Below, piece by piece: positions 7,183 through 15,261 of a stretch of 64,000 nt of DNA. A program made the translations under genes and the position numbers. This DNA comes from CADCVT01 sp036389485. GTDB lineage: Bacteria; Actinomycetota; Thermoleophilia; Solirubrobacterales; Solirubrobacteraceae. The notes under the pieces are model-generated. The model searched no databases. It was not told the origin of the DNA and worked only from the letters and a program-made list of their open reading frames with translations. The number at the start of each line of letters is the position of its first letter. Position 1 is the stretch's first letter. The stretch lies in assembly GCA_036389485.1 (NCBI GenBank), contig DASVPR010000025.1, positions 1 to 64,000 on the forward strand, given 5' to 3'.

Positions 7183-8718
7183 ATGATGCCGTTCCTCACG
7201 GCGCTCACGCTCCTCGGCCCGGCGCCGGCGGCCGGCGGGGCCACAGGCACGTATGGCCTCACGGTCCGGCCCGACTACGTCGACCCGGCGCTGTCGTACA
7301 CGTTCGAGGGCTGGAGCATCCTCGCCGCGACGCACACGCCGCTGCTGACCTACGAGCACGTCGACGGCGACGCCGGGACGCGCCTGATCCCGGCGTTGGT
7401 GGAGGGGATGCCCGAGGTCTCGGCGGACGGCCGGACGTACACCCTGCGCCTGCGCGAGGGGCTGCGGTACACGGACGGGCGCGACGTGCTGGCGCGCGAC
7501 TTCGAGCACACGATCAAGCGGGTCCTCAACCTGGAGTCGGGCGGCTCGGCGTTCTACCTCGGGATCCGCGGCGCGGAGCGGTACGTGAGGCGGGGCCGCG
7601 CGCGGGCCGACATCAGCGGGATCGTCACCGACGACGCGTCGCGCACGATCCGGATCGACCTGGTCGAGCCCGACGGGTCGTTCCCGTACATCCTCGCGCT
7701 GCAGTTCGCGGGCCTGGTGCCGGCGGGAACGCCGTTCCAGAACTTGTCCCGGCGGCCGCCGCCCGGCGTCGGCCCGTTCCGCATCGTCTCGTCCAGCCGG
7801 CGCAGGCTCACCCTGCGCAAGGATCCGGGCTTCGCGGTGCCCGGGCTCCCGCAGGCGGCGCTCGACGCGATCACCGTGCGCTACGGCGCGCGGCACGGGA
7901 CCGTCGACATCCACCTCGACACGCCGCCGCGCCGGCTGCGCACCGGCGACCGCTACCTCGAGCGCGACACCGCATCGACCTACTACTTCTTCCTCAACCA
8001 GCGGCTGCGCCCGTTCGACGACATCGAGGTGCGCCGGGCCGTCAACCTCGCGCTCGACAAGCCGGCGCTGAAGCGGCAGTTCGGCGACCTCTTCACGCCC
8101 GGCTGCACGTTCCTGCCGCCGAAGATCCCCGGGTACGAGGCGCGCGACTGCCCCTACGGCGATCCCAACGGCCCGCCGCAGGTCGAGCGGGCGCGCGAGA
8201 TGATCCGCGCCGCGGGCGCCCAGGGCGCGCGCGTCAGGGTCTACGGGAACGACGAGTCGCCGTCGCGCGGGGTGACGTTCGCGTTCGCCCGGATGCTGCG
8301 GGCCGTGGGGCTGCGGCCGCGGGTGAGAATCGTCGAGGCGAGCGTCTACTTCACGACGATCGCCAACCAGCGGACGCGCGCGCAGGCCGGGTTCGCCAAC
8401 TGGTTCCAGGACTTCCCGCACCCGCGCAACTTCTTCTTCCTCGTCGACGGCGACTGGATCCAGCCCACGAACAACCAGAACTTCGGCAACGTCGACGACC
8501 CGGAGCTGAACGCGCTCCTCGACCGGGTCAACGTCGCGCCGCTCGACCAGCTCGCGGGGGTCGCCGCCGAGGCGGACCGGCGGATCGTCGACCAGGCGCA
8601 CGTCGCGGCGTACGGCTACCGGAGGCTCGGCTACCTGTTCTCGGAGCGCGTGCCGCCGCAGTGCCGCGCGCTGCACCCGGTCTACCAGGTCGACCTCGCC
8701 CGGCTCTGCGTGGCCTAG
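7183..8718 (+). CDS. Orphan peptide-binding protein (SBP family 5), paralogue of DppA
   Basis: Secreted solute-binding protein of about 511 aa. It aligns with DppA over nearly its whole length, sharing FEHTIKRVLNLESGGSAFYL, NWFQDFPHPRNF and TNNQNFGNVDDPE. Unlike DppA its N-terminus has a short hydrophobic signal with no Cys, so it should be released or use another anchor. A GTG at 7165 would overlap dtd; ATG at 7183 avoids this. It has no permease or ATPase of its own. It may feed DppBCDF with a different ligand or act as a sensor. Its stop shares CTAG with the convergent CAP gene. Confidence 0.9.
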   Translation: MMPFLTALTLLGPAPAAGGATGTYGLTVRPDYVDPALSYTFEGWSILAATHTPLLTYEHVDGDAGTRLIPALVEGMPEVSADGRTYTLRLREGLRYTDGRDVLARDFEHTIKRVLNLESGGSAFYLGIRGAERYVRRGRARADISGIVTDDASRTIRIDLVEPDGSFPYILALQFAGLVPAGTPFQNLSRRPPPGVGPFRIVSSSRRRLTLRKDPGFAVPGLPQAALDAITVRYGARHGTVDIHLDTPPRRLRTGDRYLERDTASTYYFFLNQRLRPFDDIEVRRAVNLALDKPALKRQFGDLFTPGCTFLPPKIPGYEARDCPYGDPNGPPQVERAREMIRAAGAQGARVRVYGNDESPSRGVTFAFARMLRAVGLRPRVRIVEASVYFTTIANQRTRAQAGFANWFQDFPHPRNFFFLVDGDWIQPTNNQNFGNVDDPELNALLDRVNVAPLDQLAGVAAEADRRIVDQAHVAAYGYRRLGYLFSERVPPQCRALHPVYQVDLARLCVA

Positions 8719-9245
8719 CGGCGGCCGAACGTCGTCACGTACATCGCGAGGTTGCCTTCCTGTTGCACGGCGACGCCGATCTCGGTGAAGCGCGGATCGA
8801 GGATGTTCGCCCGGTGGCCCGGGCTGTGCATCCAGCCGTCGACGATCGACGACGGCGCGCCGGCCTCGCGCTCGCCCTTCGCGAGGTTCTCGCCGGTGAT
8901 CCGCGGGTCGCGGTAGCCGGCGCGCAGGATCCGCTGCTGCGGCGTCACGCCCTCGGGCGACTCGTGCTCGAAGTAGTCGCGCTCGAGGAGGTCTCTCGCG
9001 TGGCGGCGAGCCGCGCGGGTGAGCGCGGCGTTCTCGCGCAGCGGCTTCAGGCCGTGATCGCGGCGCTCGGCGTTCAGCAGGCAGAGCGTCGGGGCGGGCG
9101 CGGGGTCGCCGCGCGCGCCGGCGCAGTCGTGGGCCGGGCCGGCCGGGCGGTCGCCTCCGCCGGTGTCGCGCAGCTGCGGCACCGCGAGGCTCGCGCCGGC
9201 GGCGAGCACGACGATCGCCAGGCCGATCCACTGCCGGCCGCTCAC
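8715..9245 (-). CDS. Secreted CAP-domain (SCP/YkwD-like) protein
   Basis: Exported protein of 176 aa: N-terminal hydrophobic segment (about 5-23), then a CAP domain with LLNAERRDHGLKPL, YFEHESPEG, GENLAKG and WMHSPGHRANILDPRF, the conserved His/Glu cavity motifs. Bacterial CAP proteins are extracellular; their biochemical activity is poorly known. The GTG start overlaps the upstream permease stop as GTGA. The stop codon overlaps that of the convergent binding protein. Confidence 0.9.
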   Translation of the reverse strand: MSGRQWIGLAIVVLAAGASLAVPQLRDTGGGDRPAGPAHDCAGARGDPAPAPTLCLLNAERRDHGLKPLRENAALTRAARRHARDLLERDYFEHESPEGVTPQQRILRAGYRDPRITGENLAKGEREAGAPSSIVDGWMHSPGHRANILDPRFTEIGVAVQQEGNLAMYVTTFGRR

Positions 9246-10159
9246 AGGACGGCGACTGCGAGCGCGACTCCGATGACCGTGGCCGTCGACCATGCGAGGA
9301 CCGCGGAGGTGATCCGCAGGTCGAGGCCGTACGCGTGGGCGACCACGAGCGAGTTGATGCCCGACGGCATCGCGGCCTGAACGAGGTACGCGTGCGGCAG
9401 ACGGACGATCAGCGCCGAGAAGGCGAGCATCAGCGCGGGCGCCGCGACGAGCCGCAGCGCCAGGCCGGTGCCGATCGCGGCGTCGAACGGCGGCGGGAAC
9501 GGGAGCGCGCCCTCCTCGGCCTCGGCGGCGAGGTTCACGCCGAGGATGAAGAAGCCGACGGGCAGGACGGCGTAGACGAGGACGGTCGCGACGTCGACGA
9601 GCGCGTCGGGCGCCAGCGCGTCCGGCGCCGCGAACGCCGCGACGAGCGCGACGAGCGGCGGGTTGCGGGAGACGAAGGCGCGCAGCCGCTCGCGCGGCGT
9701 GTCGCCCGCGGCGGCGCCGAACACCGCGCCGATCGCGAAGCCGACGACGTAGAACATGGGGCCTGACACGACGGTGTCGTACGCGATCGCGGGCGCCAGG
9801 TCGTCGCGGCCCAGCAGCGCGCCGCCGAGCGGCACGCCGAGGTAGCCCGTGTTCGCGAGCACGACGACGACGATCAGCGCGCCCGCCTGCGGCCGCTCGA
9901 GCCCGAGGACGCGCGTCGCGACGAGCCAGGCGATCACGCCGACGGTCGCCAGCTCGACGTACGCGAGCGCGAGCCCGGCGCCGACACCGGTCGTGATCTC
10001 CAGCCGCGCGAGCGTGAAGAACGTGATGAACGGCAGGACGACCCACAGCAGCGCGTCGATGGCGCGGCGCGACGCCGCCTGCGCGCGCCCGCCGAAGCGC
10101 CGCTCCGCGAGCAGGCCGCCTCCCGTCGAGGCGACGATCGCGAGCGCGACGAGGAGCAC
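9242..10159 (-). CDS. AEC-family (auxin efflux carrier-like) permease
   Basis: Integral membrane transporter (305 aa) with about ten hydrophobic segments in two halves, including the unwound-helix motifs ANTGYLGVPLG and QAAMPSGINSLVVAHAYG typical of the AEC/bile-acid-type fold. Exports or takes up small organic anions; substrate not inferable. GTG start at 10159 immediately precedes the GalT-like stop, and the gene overlaps the CAP gene, so TlpA-GalT-AEC-CAP form one transcription unit. Confidence 0.88.
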   Translation of the reverse strand: MLLVALAIVASTGGGLLAERRFGGRAQAASRRAIDALLWVVLPFITFFTLARLEITTGVGAGLALAYVELATVGVIAWLVATRVLGLERPQAGALIVVVVLANTGYLGVPLGGALLGRDDLAPAIAYDTVVSGPMFYVVGFAIGAVFGAAAGDTPRERLRAFVSRNPPLVALVAAFAAPDALAPDALVDVATVLVYAVLPVGFFILGVNLAAEAEEGALPFPPPFDAAIGTGLALRLVAAPALMLAFSALIVRLPHAYLVQAAMPSGINSLVVAHAYGLDLRITSAVLAWSTATVIGVALAVAVL

Positions 10160-11146
10160 CTACGCGGCCGCTTCGCGCAGCTCCGCCGCCGCCTGCTCGG
10201 GCGCGACCACGTTCAGGTGCACGCCGGTCCCCAGCTCCAGTCCCGCGAGGTGGGTGAGCCGCGGGACGATGTCGATCCGCCAGCAGAAGTGCTCGGCGCC
10301 CCGCGGCGCGGTGCGGACCCACAGGTTCAGGGGCGGGCTCGCGCCGAGGCGCGCGCGCAGGCGCAGCAGCGCGTCGCGCAGCAGCGCGGCGCCGGTCGGG
10401 CCGTCGTCCTGGAACCGTGCCCGCACCCGTCGCGGCGCGATCATCATCTGGTACGGCAGCCGCGCGCCGTACGGCGCCATGAGCACGGCGTCGTCGTCGA
10501 TCGCGATGACGCGCGTGCGCTGGCGAACCTCGTCCTGCACGAGGTCGGCGAGCAGGTTGCCGCCCATCGTGCGGGTCGCGTAGGCGCCGAAGCGCTCGCG
10601 CTCGCGCGCGATCTGCGCCGGGACGAAGTCGAGCGCGTAGAGCTGCGCGTGCGTGTGCGGCAGCGACGCGCCGCCCTCGCGGCGCTCGTTGACGAGGACG
10701 TGCACGTACGCGGCCTCGGCGTGCGCGCGCATCCGGTCGCGCCAGACGTCGACGGCGAGCGCGACCTGCTCGGGCTCGAGGTCGGCGAGCGAGGTGACCG
10801 AGTCGGGGGCGTTGACGATGACCTCGTGGGCCCCGCGGGCGGGGCCGGCGGTGAAGAGGTCGCGGTTGGCGTGGGCCTCCGGCTCCGGGCTCCCGGGGTC
10901 GAGCGCGGGGTACAGGTTCGGCACCACGCGCACGCGCCAGCCGGGGGTGTTCGCGGCCCCGCCGCCCGGCCGCACCGCGTGGACCTCCGGCGGCGTGCGG
11001 TCCTCGTGGCCCTCGGCGAACGGGTCGCGCTCGGGGTCGATCGGGTCGGCCGGCGTCGTCGTCAGCCCGGCGCCGGGCCGCGTCGCGCGCTCGCCGGCCA
11101 CGATCGTCTTTAGCCCGCTGAGCGGGTCGACGCGGAGCTCAGGCAC
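10160..11146 (-). CDS. GalT-like nucleotidyltransferase (HIT superfamily)
   Basis: Related to galactose-1-phosphate uridylyltransferase, 328 aa. The catalytic HTHAQ (164-168) and the GWRVRVVPNLYPAL segment (69-82) are conserved. Where the family usually has the zinc site CPFCxG...TPPE, this protein has DPFAEGHEDRTPPE (41-54): both Cys are absent, so structural metal binding is lost or different. No other Leloir gene is nearby, so the sugar nucleotide substrate is uncertain. The GTG start overlaps the upstream TlpA-like stop. Confidence 0.85.
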   Translation of the reverse strand: MPELRVDPLSGLKTIVAGERATRPGAGLTTTPADPIDPERDPFAEGHEDRTPPEVHAVRPGGGAANTPGWRVRVVPNLYPALDPGSPEPEAHANRDLFTAGPARGAHEVIVNAPDSVTSLADLEPEQVALAVDVWRDRMRAHAEAAYVHVLVNERREGGASLPHTHAQLYALDFVPAQIARERERFGAYATRTMGGNLLADLVQDEVRQRTRVIAIDDDAVLMAPYGARLPYQMMIAPRRVRARFQDDGPTGAALLRDALLRLRARLGASPPLNLWVRTAPRGAEHFCWRIDIVPRLTHLAGLELGTGVHLNVVAPEQAAAELREAAA

Positions 11147-11723
11147 CCGCGTAGCGCTCGACGTCGGCCAGGAGGTCCTCCACGCTGCGGTACTGCCCCT
11201 GGTGCACGAACTGACGCTTCCCCTCGCGGTCGTAGAACGCGGTGATCGGCGCGCCGCGGGCGCCGGGAGCGGCCTCGTTCGAGATGCTCGCGTTTCCGTC
11301 CTCGAGCGACGGGTACGGGACCGGCCGCTTGCGCAGGAACGCCTCGGCGCCGTCGCGGCTGTCGACGACGTTGATTCCCAGGAACGCGACGCGCCGGCCG
11401 ACGCGCTGGACCGCGCGCTGGAAGAACGGGAACTCGAGCTTGCACGGCCCGCACCACGAGCCCCAGACGTTCACGACGACGGGATGGCCGCGCAGCGCGC
11501 GCAGGCGCCGGCGGAAGTCCTCGCGGCTCGACGCGACGACGCGGTTGCCCTCCGCGTACAGGGCGGCGAGCGGGGCGGGCGCGCCCGCCACGGCACGCTG
11601 AAGCTCGGTCAGCGAAGGGCCGGCATCGCGCTCGGGCTCGTTCCCGTCGCCGGCCTGCGTCAGGCCGATGACGAGCACGGCTGCGAGCGCCGCCAGCGCG
11701 AGGAACGGGAGCGCGCGCCGCAC
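11139..11723 (-). CDS. TlpA/ResA-like membrane-anchored thioredoxin
   Basis: Periplasm-facing or extracellular thiol-disulfide reductase, 194 aa. An N-terminal signal anchor (about 4-22) is followed by a thioredoxin domain with VNVWGSWCGPCKLEFPFF; the WCGPC pair is redox active. A cis-Pro loop follows later (APITAFYD). The frame stays open upstream but the GTG at 11723 gives a proper signal anchor and leaves space for the divergent helicase leader. May serve cytochrome c or extracellular protein folding; first gene of the minus-strand unit. Confidence 0.88.
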   Translation of the reverse strand: MRRALPFLALAALAAVLVIGLTQAGDGNEPERDAGPSLTELQRAVAGAPAPLAALYAEGNRVVASSREDFRRRLRALRGHPVVVNVWGSWCGPCKLEFPFFQRAVQRVGRRVAFLGINVVDSRDGAEAFLRKRPVPYPSLEDGNASISNEAAPGARGAPITAFYDREGKRQFVHQGQYRSVEDLLADVERYAGA

Positions 11724-11755
11724 GGCAACAGCTTCGCAGACGTCCGTCCGTGCGC

Positions 11756-11878
11756 TAGAATTCCCGCTCAGCGAAGGCCTGGCAGGACCTTCGTGCCCGA
11801 CTCCGGCGTTGCGCCGGAGGCCGCGTCGAGCCGAGACCCCCGCCGGTGCGGTCATCTCCTTACGACTGACGAGCCAGC
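11756..11878 (+). promoter_or_regulatory. Promoter -10 and structured 5' leader of the helicase gene
   Basis: TAGAAT at 11756-11761 is a good -10 candidate (no convincing -35). The roughly 115-base leader contains two hairpins: CGAAGG/CCTTCG (11772-11777 with 11788-11793) and a perfect 8-bp CTCCGGCG/CGCCGGAG stem with a 3-base loop (11801-11819). No clear Shine-Dalgarno precedes the ATG at 11879. Such a long leader is exceptional here, so post-transcriptional control is likely. It does not match any riboswitch class I recognise. Confidence 0.5.
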
Positions 11879-14800
11879 ATGGCTGAGCCCACGCCAGCGG
11901 CGGCCAACGCCGCATCCCTTCCCGATCCAGACACGTTGTCCCGCGCCGAGGAGTTCGCGCGCGAGCCCTTCGTGCTGCCCGGGGAGGATCCGGCCGAGGC
12001 GCTCGCCCCCGGCTCCGCGCGGCGGCGCGCGCTCGACGCCGCGCTGGCGGAGATGGAGGAGGGTGCCGAGCACCCGTCCACGCACTGGCGGCGCGAGTAC
12101 TCGCTGATGCTCGGGCTCGAGCGGGTCCTCTACGACGACGAGCCCAAGCTCGCCGACGGGACGCAGCTCAACCCGCACCAGGTCGACGCCCTCTCCGGCA
12201 CGCTGACGGCGCTCCTCGCCGAGGCGCAGCGCGGCGGCAACGGGAACGGACATGCGGCGGCGGCCGCGGCGGCGTCCGGCAACGGCGCGCCCGCGCCGTC
12301 GGCGCTCGGGTCGCCCGCGATCCCCGGCGAGGAGGAGATCGACGAGGAGGTCCCCGAGGACGAGGAGCCCCTCGACTGGGACGCCGAGAAGGAGGCCGAC
12401 GACGAGCAGCTCCCGGAGGCGCCCGAGGATCCCAACGCGCACAAGCGCTTCTGGTTCGAGCACGCGACCGGGGCCGGCAAGACCGTCGCGGCGATGGGCT
12501 TCGTCGAGGCGTCGCGCACCGGCGGCATCCTCATCCTCACCCACCGGCGCAACCTCGTCGACCAGTTCAACGGCGAGCTGCGCGACCGCGGCTACCGCCA
12601 TCGCGTCCGGTCGGCGCTGCTCGCGGGCCAGGACGCGGCCGACGGGCCGGTCACGGTCGAGACGTACCAGTGGTTCGTGCGCAACGCGGGGTCGATCTCG
12701 TCGGCGTACACGGTCGTCATCTGCGACGAGGCCCACACGGCGCTCGGTGAGAAGACGGCCGCCGCGATCCGCAACTGGACCGGCCCGATGTTCATCGGGA
12801 TGACGGCGACGGGCGCGCTGATCGCGCGGCACGTCACCGACCTCTTCCCGACGCAGACCTCGCGCTTCGACCTCGCGCAGGCGGCGCGGCGCGGCGTGAT
12901 CGCGCCGCTGCGGTGCGTGCGGATCCCGCCCGGGCCGGGGGTGCGGACGATCGCCAAGGTCCCGCTGCGCCGCGGCGAGGTGGACACCGAGTTCGACCAG
13001 GAGCTCCTGGCCGAGCTGCTCGACCAGCTGCCGTTCAACCTGGCCGCGGCGAATCTGTACAAGACGCGCTTCAACGGGCTGCCGGGCGTCGTGTACGCCG
13101 CGGGCGTCCGGCACGCGTACAACCTCGCCGAGGCCTTCCGCGAGGAGGGCATCAAGGCCGAGGGGGTGTCCGGCGAGACGCCGAAGCGCCAGCTGGCCGA
13201 GATCCTCGCGAAGTACGAGCGCGGCGAGATCGACGTCCTGATCAACGCGCAGCTCCTGGCCGAGGGCTGGAACTCCCCGCGGGCGACCGTGTGCTTCCAC
13301 CTTGCGCCGACGGCGTCGAAGCGGATCTACCAGCAGCGGGTCGGCCGCGTGACGCGCCGGCATCCGGGCAAGGAGGCGGGGATCGTCGTCGACTTCGTCC
13401 ACCCGGGGACCAAGCACGACGACCCGGTCGTCACGCTGCATTCGCTTCTGGACCGCGACGTGTACCGCGGGGGCGCCATCGTCGTCGGGCCCGTGCGGCG
13501 CGGTCGCGGACGGCGGGTGCGCGTCGAGCGGCGGGTGCTGCCGGTGGCGTCGGACGAGAACCGGCGGATCGAGGTCTTCGAGCGGGAGCTGTGGCGGATC
13601 GCCGTCGAGCATCTGGACTGGGGCGAGCAGATCCAGTGGGCGGCTCTGGCGGGCGCGCGGGTCGCGCCTTCCGGCTGGCGCCGCGCGCGGGCGATGCTGC
13701 ACTTCGACCGCGGCGGCGAGCTGAAGCGAGCGTTCCTGCTGACGGCCGTCCAGCGCAACAAGAACCCGCAGCTGCGGCTGCGCGCGATCCAGGAGATCGC
13801 GGCGGCGCGGGATCCCGAGGCCTTCGATTCCGCTCTGGACGAGGTCGGCGGCTGGCCGCGCGACGAGAAGCGCGAGGCCGCGAAGGTGATGTTGCAGGCT
13901 CTGGCCGAGAAGCGGATCGGCCGGCGCGACCAGGCGGACGCGTGGATCTGGCGGGTCGCGGCGTACACGGCGGAGCTGCACGAGGAGTACGCCGTGCAGC
14001 GGTGGCCGGAGACGAAGCGCCTCCTCGGCTTGCTCGCGAACTCGTCGGGCGGAGGCCACGCGCGCAACGCCCGCCGTCTCGTGCACGCCGCGCGCAAGCA
14101 GGACCGCCGGCTCGCCGCTGCTCTGCTGGCGGCCGCGACGCGCTACACGCACACGCCCGAGGCGGAGGAGATCCTCCGCGGCGCCCGGACGCGGATGGCC
14201 CGCAAGCCGTCGTCCCTGTCGCGAGAGCTGCTTCGGAACTTCCCGAAGGGCCGCCGCGGCCGCGGCCGCCGCCGCAAGAAGAAGGGCGCCGAGGACGCCG
14301 CGGGGGTCACCGCCGGAGCCGCTGGAGCCGCGCTCGCGGCAGCCGACGCGCTCGATGACGACGACGACCTCGACGACGACCTTGCGGATCCCTCCGCCCC
14401 GGGCGACGACGACACCGACGACGACCTCTCGGACCCCTCCGCCGCCCCCGACGACGACACCTCCGAGGCCCCCGACGACGACGACGTCGACACCCTCGGC
14501 GGCGACGACGACCTTTCCGACCCCTCCGGCGCGACCGGCGACGAGGTCCCGCCCCCTTCGGACGCGCCCGACGTCGGTGAGGAGGAGGCCGAGCAGAACG
14601 ACGAGGCCGTCGGCGCCGACCACGAAGCGGATCCCTCCGACCCGGACGCCGCCGCCCCGCCGAGGCCGAAGCGCCGCCGCACGCGGAGCCGCCGCCGCAA
14701 GCCGGCCGCCGCGCCCGCGGTCGACTCCGCCGCGACCGCCGATTCCCCCGACTCCGCGCGTGACGCCGACTCCGGGCGCGACTTCGCGCCCGCGGACGCT

Positions 14801-15163
14801 CCCGGCACGGGCGATCCCGACCTCTCCGCCGAGCGGGCCGAGCTCGAGGGCGCGGCTCCGGCCGGCGCCTCTCCCGCGGAGGTCCGCGGCGACGCGGCCG
14901 CCGAGCGCGTCGCGGCCGCGGCCTCCGAGACGGCGTCGCCGAAGCGCCGGCGGACGACCCGCCGCAAGCCCCCCGCCGAGCCGACGCCGGAGGAGGCCGC
15001 CGCGGCGGTCGAGGCGGCGGCCAGCGCCGTGCTCGCCGCGCACGCCGGCGAGACCGCGGACGCGGACAAGCCCAAGCCGAAGCGCCGCAGCCCCCGCCGC
15101 AAGCCCCCGGCCGACCCGGCGCCCGAGGCCCCGCCGCTCGACGACGAGCAGTCCGCGGCGTAG
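11879..15163 (+). CDS. SF2 DEAH-box helicase with acidic insertion and long charged tail
   Basis: 1,094-aa ATP-dependent nucleic-acid translocase. Q-motif-like LNPHQ about 97-101, then a low-complexity acidic insert (about 115-188), Walker A ATGAGKT 196-202, DEAH 283-286, motif III GMTATG 307-312, and motif VI QQRVGRVTRR about 484-493. Residues 500-790 are an alpha-helical-looking domain without known motifs. The last 300 residues are disordered: Asp-rich DPS repeats (about 820-920) alternating with basic PKRRRTRSRRRKP-type patches that could bind DNA or RNA. Core resembles restriction/repair-type helicases but no partner nuclease is adjacent. Role unknown; single-gene unit with its own leader. 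Confidence 0.85.
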   Translation: MAEPTPAAANAASLPDPDTLSRAEEFAREPFVLPGEDPAEALAPGSARRRALDAALAEMEEGAEHPSTHWRREYSLMLGLERVLYDDEPKLADGTQLNPHQVDALSGTLTALLAEAQRGGNGNGHAAAAAAASGNGAPAPSALGSPAIPGEEEIDEEVPEDEEPLDWDAEKEADDEQLPEAPEDPNAHKRFWFEHATGAGKTVAAMGFVEASRTGGILILTHRRNLVDQFNGELRDRGYRHRVRSALLAGQDAADGPVTVETYQWFVRNAGSISSAYTVVICDEAHTALGEKTAAAIRNWTGPMFIGMTATGALIARHVTDLFPTQTSRFDLAQAARRGVIAPLRCVRIPPGPGVRTIAKVPLRRGEVDTEFDQELLAELLDQLPFNLAAANLYKTRFNGLPGVVYAAGVRHAYNLAEAFREEGIKAEGVSGETPKRQLAEILAKYERGEIDVLINAQLLAEGWNSPRATVCFHLAPTASKRIYQQRVGRVTRRHPGKEAGIVVDFVHPGTKHDDPVVTLHSLLDRDVYRGGAIVVGPVRRGRGRRVRVERRVLPVASDENRRIEVFERELWRIAVEHLDWGEQIQWAALAGARVAPSGWRRARAMLHFDRGGELKRAFLLTAVQRNKNPQLRLRAIQEIAAARDPEAFDSALDEVGGWPRDEKREAAKVMLQALAEKRIGRRDQADAWIWRVAAYTAELHEEYAVQRWPETKRLLGLLANSSGGGHARNARRLVHAARKQDRRLAAALLAAATRYTHTPEAEEILRGARTRMARKPSSLSRELLRNFPKGRRGRGRRRKKKGAEDAAGVTAGAAGAALAAADALDDDDDLDDDLADPSAPGDDDTDDDLSDPSAAPDDDTSEAPDDDDVDTLGGDDDLSDPSGATGDEVPPPSDAPDVGEEEAEQNDEAVGADHEADPSDPDAAAPPRPKRRRTRSRRRKPAAAPAVDSAATADSPDSARDADSGRDFAPADAPGTGDPDLSAERAELEGAAPAGASPAEVRGDAAAERVAAAASETASPKRRRTTRRKPPAEPTPEEAAAAVEAAASAVLAAHAGETADADKPKPKRRSPRRKPPADPAPEAPPLDDEQSAA

Positions 15164-15176
15164 AGGGCGCGCCGCA

Positions 15177-15208
15177 TCTCCCACACCGGTTTCTAGGTGT
15201 GTTGGAGA
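15177..15208 (+). terminator. Hairpin downstream of the helicase gene
   Basis: TCTCCCACACC (15177-15187) pairs with GGTGTGTTGGAGA (15196-15208) apart from a two-base TT bulge, with an 8-base loop. It lies 14 bases after the helicase stop in the convergent gap to birA, which suits a rho-independent-like terminator though no T-run follows. Confidence 0.6.
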
Positions 15209-15237
15209 AAGCGGGCTATAGCGCGCCTTAAGTGGAT

Positions 15238-15261
15238 CACCTCGGGTCACGACCCGAGGTG
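15238..15261 (-). terminator. Perfect palindrome overlapping the birA stop codon
   Basis: An 11-bp inverted repeat (15238-15248 and 15251-15261) separated by two bases encloses the birA stop (15247-15249). It could be the birA terminator or a protein-binding site; the near-zero loop is unusual for a terminator. Confidence 0.5.

Noticed and set aside
12244..12300. Ala/Gly-rich and Asp-rich tracts in the helicase gene as tandem DNA repeats or a frameshift
   Set aside because: Codons differ between units and the reading frame is maintained; these are protein low-complexity segments.
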